In this document: piece by piece, positions 61,400 to 64,000 of the stretch
Layout: each line of letters begins with the position of its first letter
Numbering within the stretch: position 1 is the first letter of the stretch
Assembly: GCF_013408665.1 (NCBI RefSeq)
Contig: NZ_JACCCL010000001.1
Location: 169,657 to 233,656, forward strand
Reading direction: 5' to 3'
Length of the DNA: 64,000 nt
Origin: Sporosarcina sp. JAI121
Lineage (GTDB): Bacteria; Bacillota; Bacilli; Bacillales_A; Planococcaceae
Position numbers and translations under genes: made by a program
The notes under the pieces: generated by a model
What the model was told of the DNA's origin: nothing
Database searches by the model: none
What the model saw: the letters and a program-made list of their open reading frames with translations, nothing else

Positions 61400-63325
61400 T
61401 TGTTCGATTCGCTATTATTCGACCTGATGCTTGTCGTTTTAATTGGGATTTTATCGCAATGGGTGGCCTGGAAATTCCGGATGCCGGCGATTGTCATCAT
61501 GTCGGTTGCAGGATTGCTTGTCGGTCCCATATTCGGGTTTATCAATCCTGAGGAAACGATGGGCGATCTGTTCGGTCCTATCATTACGTTCGCAGTAGCG
61601 ATTATTTTGTTTGAAGGCAGTTTGAATCTTGATTTTAAAGAAATAAAAGGCTTTAGTAAGCCGGTAGCCCGGATTGTAACAGTTGGGGCATTCATCGCCT
61701 GGATTGCGGGATCGCTTGCAGCACATTATTTAGCGGGGCTTTCTTGGGCGGTTGCCTTCATTATCGGCGGGTTGTTCATCGTCACGGGTCCGACTGTCAT
61801 CTTGCCACTTTTGAGGCAGTCGAAGCTGAAACCGCGCCCCGCTGCTATTTTGAAGTGGGAGGCAATTGTCGTTGATCCGTTCGGTGCGTTGCTTGCGGTA
61901 TTCGCCTTTGAGCTCATCAAGTTTTTGAATAGCCAAGTGACGCTGAATGCGTTGCTTCTATTCTTTGCGGCATCTGTCTTTGCGGTTTTGCTAGGATGGG
62001 GGGCGGCACGGGTTATCGGAGCAGCATTCGAGCGCGGTGGCATTCCGGAATTTTTAAAAGCGCCTGTGCTGTTTACGGTCGTGCTGTTTACGTTTGTCTT
62101 CGCGGATGAAATCATGCACGGAACCGGATTACTTACAGTAACCGCAATGGGGATGACGATGGCGAATATGCGTTTGACGTCGATGCATGATATCCGGCAC
62201 TTCAAGGAAAATATTTCTGTCCTGCTAATTTCGGGTATTTTTGTCATGTTGACAGCATCGCTTAATCCACGTGTTCTCATTGAAATATTCAACCCGAATA
62301 TTATCATGTATGTGTTGGCAATGTTGTTTATTGTCAGGCCGATATCGATTTGGCTTTCGACAATCAATACCGAGTTGAACGTCCGTGAGAAGATTCTGAT
62401 CGGATGGATTGCGCCGCGGGGAATTGTCGCTCTCACTGTATCCGGGTATTTTGCAACGATACTACTGGATAACGGGTATAAGGACGCCGAGTTATTGACC
62501 GCGCTGACGTTCGCACTTGTCTTTGCCACAGTCGTTCTGCATGGATTTTCAATTGGCTTCCTGGCGAAAAGATTGAATCTCACGACGACGGACGAATCAG
62601 GCGTGCTTATAGTTGGCGGCTCCCGATTTTCGTCGGAGCTTGCTCAATCGGTGAAGGAAACCGGCAATGATGTGCTGCTTATCGATAAATCATGGGCAGG
62701 ATTGTCGCGTGGCCGAAAGCTTGGGCTTAACAGTTATGTTGGCGATATCCTTTCGGAACAGATTGAATATCATCTTGACTTGACGCCGTACCGGTACATC
62801 CTTGCAATGACGAAGACAGATACGTACAATGCACATATTTGTTCAGACTTCGCGCCGGACCTCGGAAGCGATAACTTGTATCAGACGAAATTCCAAGTTG
62901 GTAAAGAAGTAGACGGATTCACGATAACTGGTGGACAGTCACTGTTTTCGCCCGCGGTTTCCATCTATGACTTGGAAGAGCGGATGAACGCAGGGCATGG
63001 CGTCCGTAAAACATTGATTACAAAACAATATAGCTACACACAATATTTGCGTGAACGGGATGATAAATCAATCCTGCTTTACATCCTACGTGCGGACGGG
63101 ACGATAGAATTCTTTACACCGGAAAATGAATTGCAGGCATCTGCGGGAGATGCAATTATCGCCCTTGCGTCACCTGTGAAAACAATTGAACGGGTGAAAG
63201 AGCGTCTGGACGAAGAGAACGGCGAAGCCGCTATCCCTTATGAAGAAGTGGAAGATCTATTCATGCGAGATGAAAAGACGGAGAAACCGGTTATTCCAGG
63301 AGACGCGCCACTTTCTGCGAATTAA
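61400..63325 (+). CDS. CPA1-family cation/proton antiporter with TrkA-N and TrkA-C domains
   Basis: Na+(K+)/H+ antiporter of 641 residues. About 12 helices (1-385) carry the CPA core: GLFIVTGPTVILPLL and EAIVVDPFGALLAV include the TGP and DP ion-exchange residues. A Rossmann RCK domain follows (GVLIVGGSRFSSELAQSVKE, about 400), though its first glycines are GGSRFS rather than the full GxGxxG, then a TrkA-C tail. It probably regulates pH or Na+/K+. TTG 61400 is chosen, close behind GGAGTGA; the longer frame up to 61337 has no ribosome site. Confidence 0.88.
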   Translation: MFDSLLFDLMLVVLIGILSQWVAWKFRMPAIVIMSVAGLLVGPIFGFINPEETMGDLFGPIITFAVAIILFEGSLNLDFKEIKGFSKPVARIVTVGAFIAWIAGSLAAHYLAGLSWAVAFIIGGLFIVTGPTVILPLLRQSKLKPRPAAILKWEAIVVDPFGALLAVFAFELIKFLNSQVTLNALLLFFAASVFAVLLGWGAARVIGAAFERGGIPEFLKAPVLFTVVLFTFVFADEIMHGTGLLTVTAMGMTMANMRLTSMHDIRHFKENISVLLISGIFVMLTASLNPRVLIEIFNPNIIMYVLAMLFIVRPISIWLSTINTELNVREKILIGWIAPRGIVALTVSGYFATILLDNGYKDAELLTALTFALVFATVVLHGFSIGFLAKRLNLTTTDESGVLIVGGSRFSSELAQSVKETGNDVLLIDKSWAGLSRGRKLGLNSYVGDILSEQIEYHLDLTPYRYILAMTKTDTYNAHICSDFAPDLGSDNLYQTKFQVGKEVDGFTITGGQSLFSPAVSIYDLEERMNAGHGVRKTLITKQYSYTQYLRERDDKSILLYILRADGTIEFFTPENELQASAGDAIIALASPVKTIERVKERLDEENGEAAIPYEEVEDLFMRDEKTEKPVIPGDAPLSAN

Positions 63326-63376
63326 ACGGAAATGAGTGGAAAGTTCTCGATAAGGAATACTAAACTGTTCAGTGAA

Positions 63377-63424
63377 ATCGCCCCCATACAGAGGAGAATT
63401 CTCAGTATGGAGGCGGTTTTATTA
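63377..63424 (+). terminator. Terminator of the antiporter gene
   Basis: CGCC-CCATAC pairs with GTATGG-GGCG around an inner GAGAATTCTC palindrome, then GTTTT. Confidence 0.8.
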
Positions 63425-63640
63425 GTTTTCTATGGTGTGATTCCGAAGAAGTTCAATGAGTTTCCACATCACTTCCGAATAAAATAACTCCTCATGAACT
63501 AGATTCATTTTCAGCTATCCGATAATGACTATAATAATTAAAAGTAAATTCATTATAACTGAACCACTCAAAAGAACTTTCTGCCTCTTACTCAATCCTA
63601 TCCCCCGCTTTTTTAACCTGTGTAATCCTAGCACAGGCAC
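63425..63640. other. Gene-free AT-rich stretch
   Basis: No open frame with a ribosome site. CCTGTGTAATCCTAGCACAGG (63618-63638) contains a CCTGTG and CACAGG dyad that may be a hairpin. Nothing else is seen. Confidence 0.5.
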
Positions 63641-63644
63641 AAGA

Positions 63645-64000
63645 CATCCCAAGCGCCGAAGCGTATTGAATGGAATTTATATATAACTTAACAATCTTCA
63701 AAAGTATGAATTTTATTAATCAGTGTTTATAAGAACTTACTCTATCAGTTGAACAGAAAAACCAGCGCAGGCGCCACACAGGGGTAGCCGAAGCCATAAG
63801 ACTGACGACGAAGTTATCCGGCTTATGGCGAAAGGCATCCCCGAGCGCCGAAGCGTAGTGAATGGAATTTATATATACCCTAACAATCTTTAAAAGTATG
63901 GTTATTATTAATCAGTGTTTATAAGAACTTACTCTATCAGTTGAACAGAAAAACCAGCGCAGGCGCCACACAGGGGTAGCCGAAGCCATAAGACTGACGA
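63645..64000. repeat. Structured repeat cluster R5: tandem units of 192 bp, cut by the window end
   Basis: Partial core 63645-63664, full core 63762-63855 and truncated core 63954-64000 are joined by an almost identical linker of about 100 bp (GAATGGAATTTATATATA to CTATCAGTTGAACAGAAA). The period is 192 bp. In the full core GCCATAAG (63793-63800) pairs with CTTATGGC (63822-63829), GGGG with CCCC and GGCGC with GCGCC. All cores here have the same orientation. Confidence 0.92.

Noticed and set aside
61726..62583. 285-codon minus-strand frame inside the antiporter gene
   Set aside because: Antisense shadow of a gene with clear family motifs.

Overview
The window looks like chromosomal DNA of a low-to-moderate-GC, Gram-positive, endospore-type Bacillales. 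The gene families present (a BmrA-like ABC exporter, YhgD/YhgE, YhjD, YolD, YusW, DUF3243, DUF4181, SE1832), the many strong AGGAGG-type ribosome sites, the frequent TTG starts and the Zur, CcpA and sigma-B type sites all fit. A Planococcaceae member such as Sporosarcina is my best guess; it is an inference from family content, not from a marker gene. No rRNA, prophage, insertion sequence or CRISPR array was seen. One tRNA (Ala, GGC) is present.

Layout. 0-16.7 kb is ordinary metabolic core: an NSS transporter; a hutG-gltS pair facing a LysR regulator; an AIM24-type protein; a TetR/MFS pair; a SEC-C protein; a lysine-catabolic operon (aldehyde dehydrogenase, lysine 6-dehydrogenase, acyl-CoA dehydrogenase) behind a perfect-consensus cre site; a lipoprotein serpin; an aminotransferase. 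16.7-18 kb is gene-free and made of structured repeats. 18-29.4 kb carries a BmrA-like exporter, yhgD-yhgE, a short-chain dehydrogenase with a sigma-B-like promoter, two organic/fatty acid transporters and a secreted beta-propeller protein. 29.4-30.5 kb is another repeat zone. 30.5-42 kb holds an SLH protein, a split ThrE exporter, an EAL phosphodiesterase, an EamA permease, a heterodimeric ABC exporter, a YusW-type lipoprotein and a DUF2804 protein, ending at tRNA-Ala. Just after the tRNA lie decayed small genes. 43-47 kb is again core-like (amidase, DegV, nitroreductase, M20 peptidase). 47-55 kb is AT-richer accessory DNA: a Zur-controlled ZinT-type lipoprotein and many small secreted or regulatory proteins, separated by copies of a short repeat. 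55.4-63.3 kb has a CNNM protein, an ECF sigma factor, a PLD-type enzyme, a SpsG/PseG-like protein and a CPA1 antiporter; structured repeats sit at 56.8-57.5 kb and from 63.6 kb to the window end.

The most unusual content is non-coding. (1) A family of hairpin cores of about 95-100 bp with compensatory base changes between copies occurs in four clusters; two clusters form an inverted duplication of about 750 bp that brackets some 39 kb. (2) Two arrays of exactly seven 21-bp units carry a conserved 10-mer, ATGGTCGGTC or close variants, at two-helical-turn spacing, with diverged spacers. (3) A second hairpin repeat family at 12.5 and 40.1 kb also covaries. (4) Short CTAACGGGTGCTTTAGTTGA-type repeats punctuate the small-gene region at 48.7-53.6 kb.

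Genes that work together: LysDH, aldehyde dehydrogenase and acyl-CoA dehydrogenase (lysine to aminoadipate and probably onward); hutG with gltS (glutamate release and uptake) under the divergent LysR protein; TetR with MFS efflux; yhgD with yhgE; the two ThrE halves; the ABC heterodimer; and a WYL/YhjD/YolD operon of DNA-damage-associated type that lacks the polymerase often found with it.
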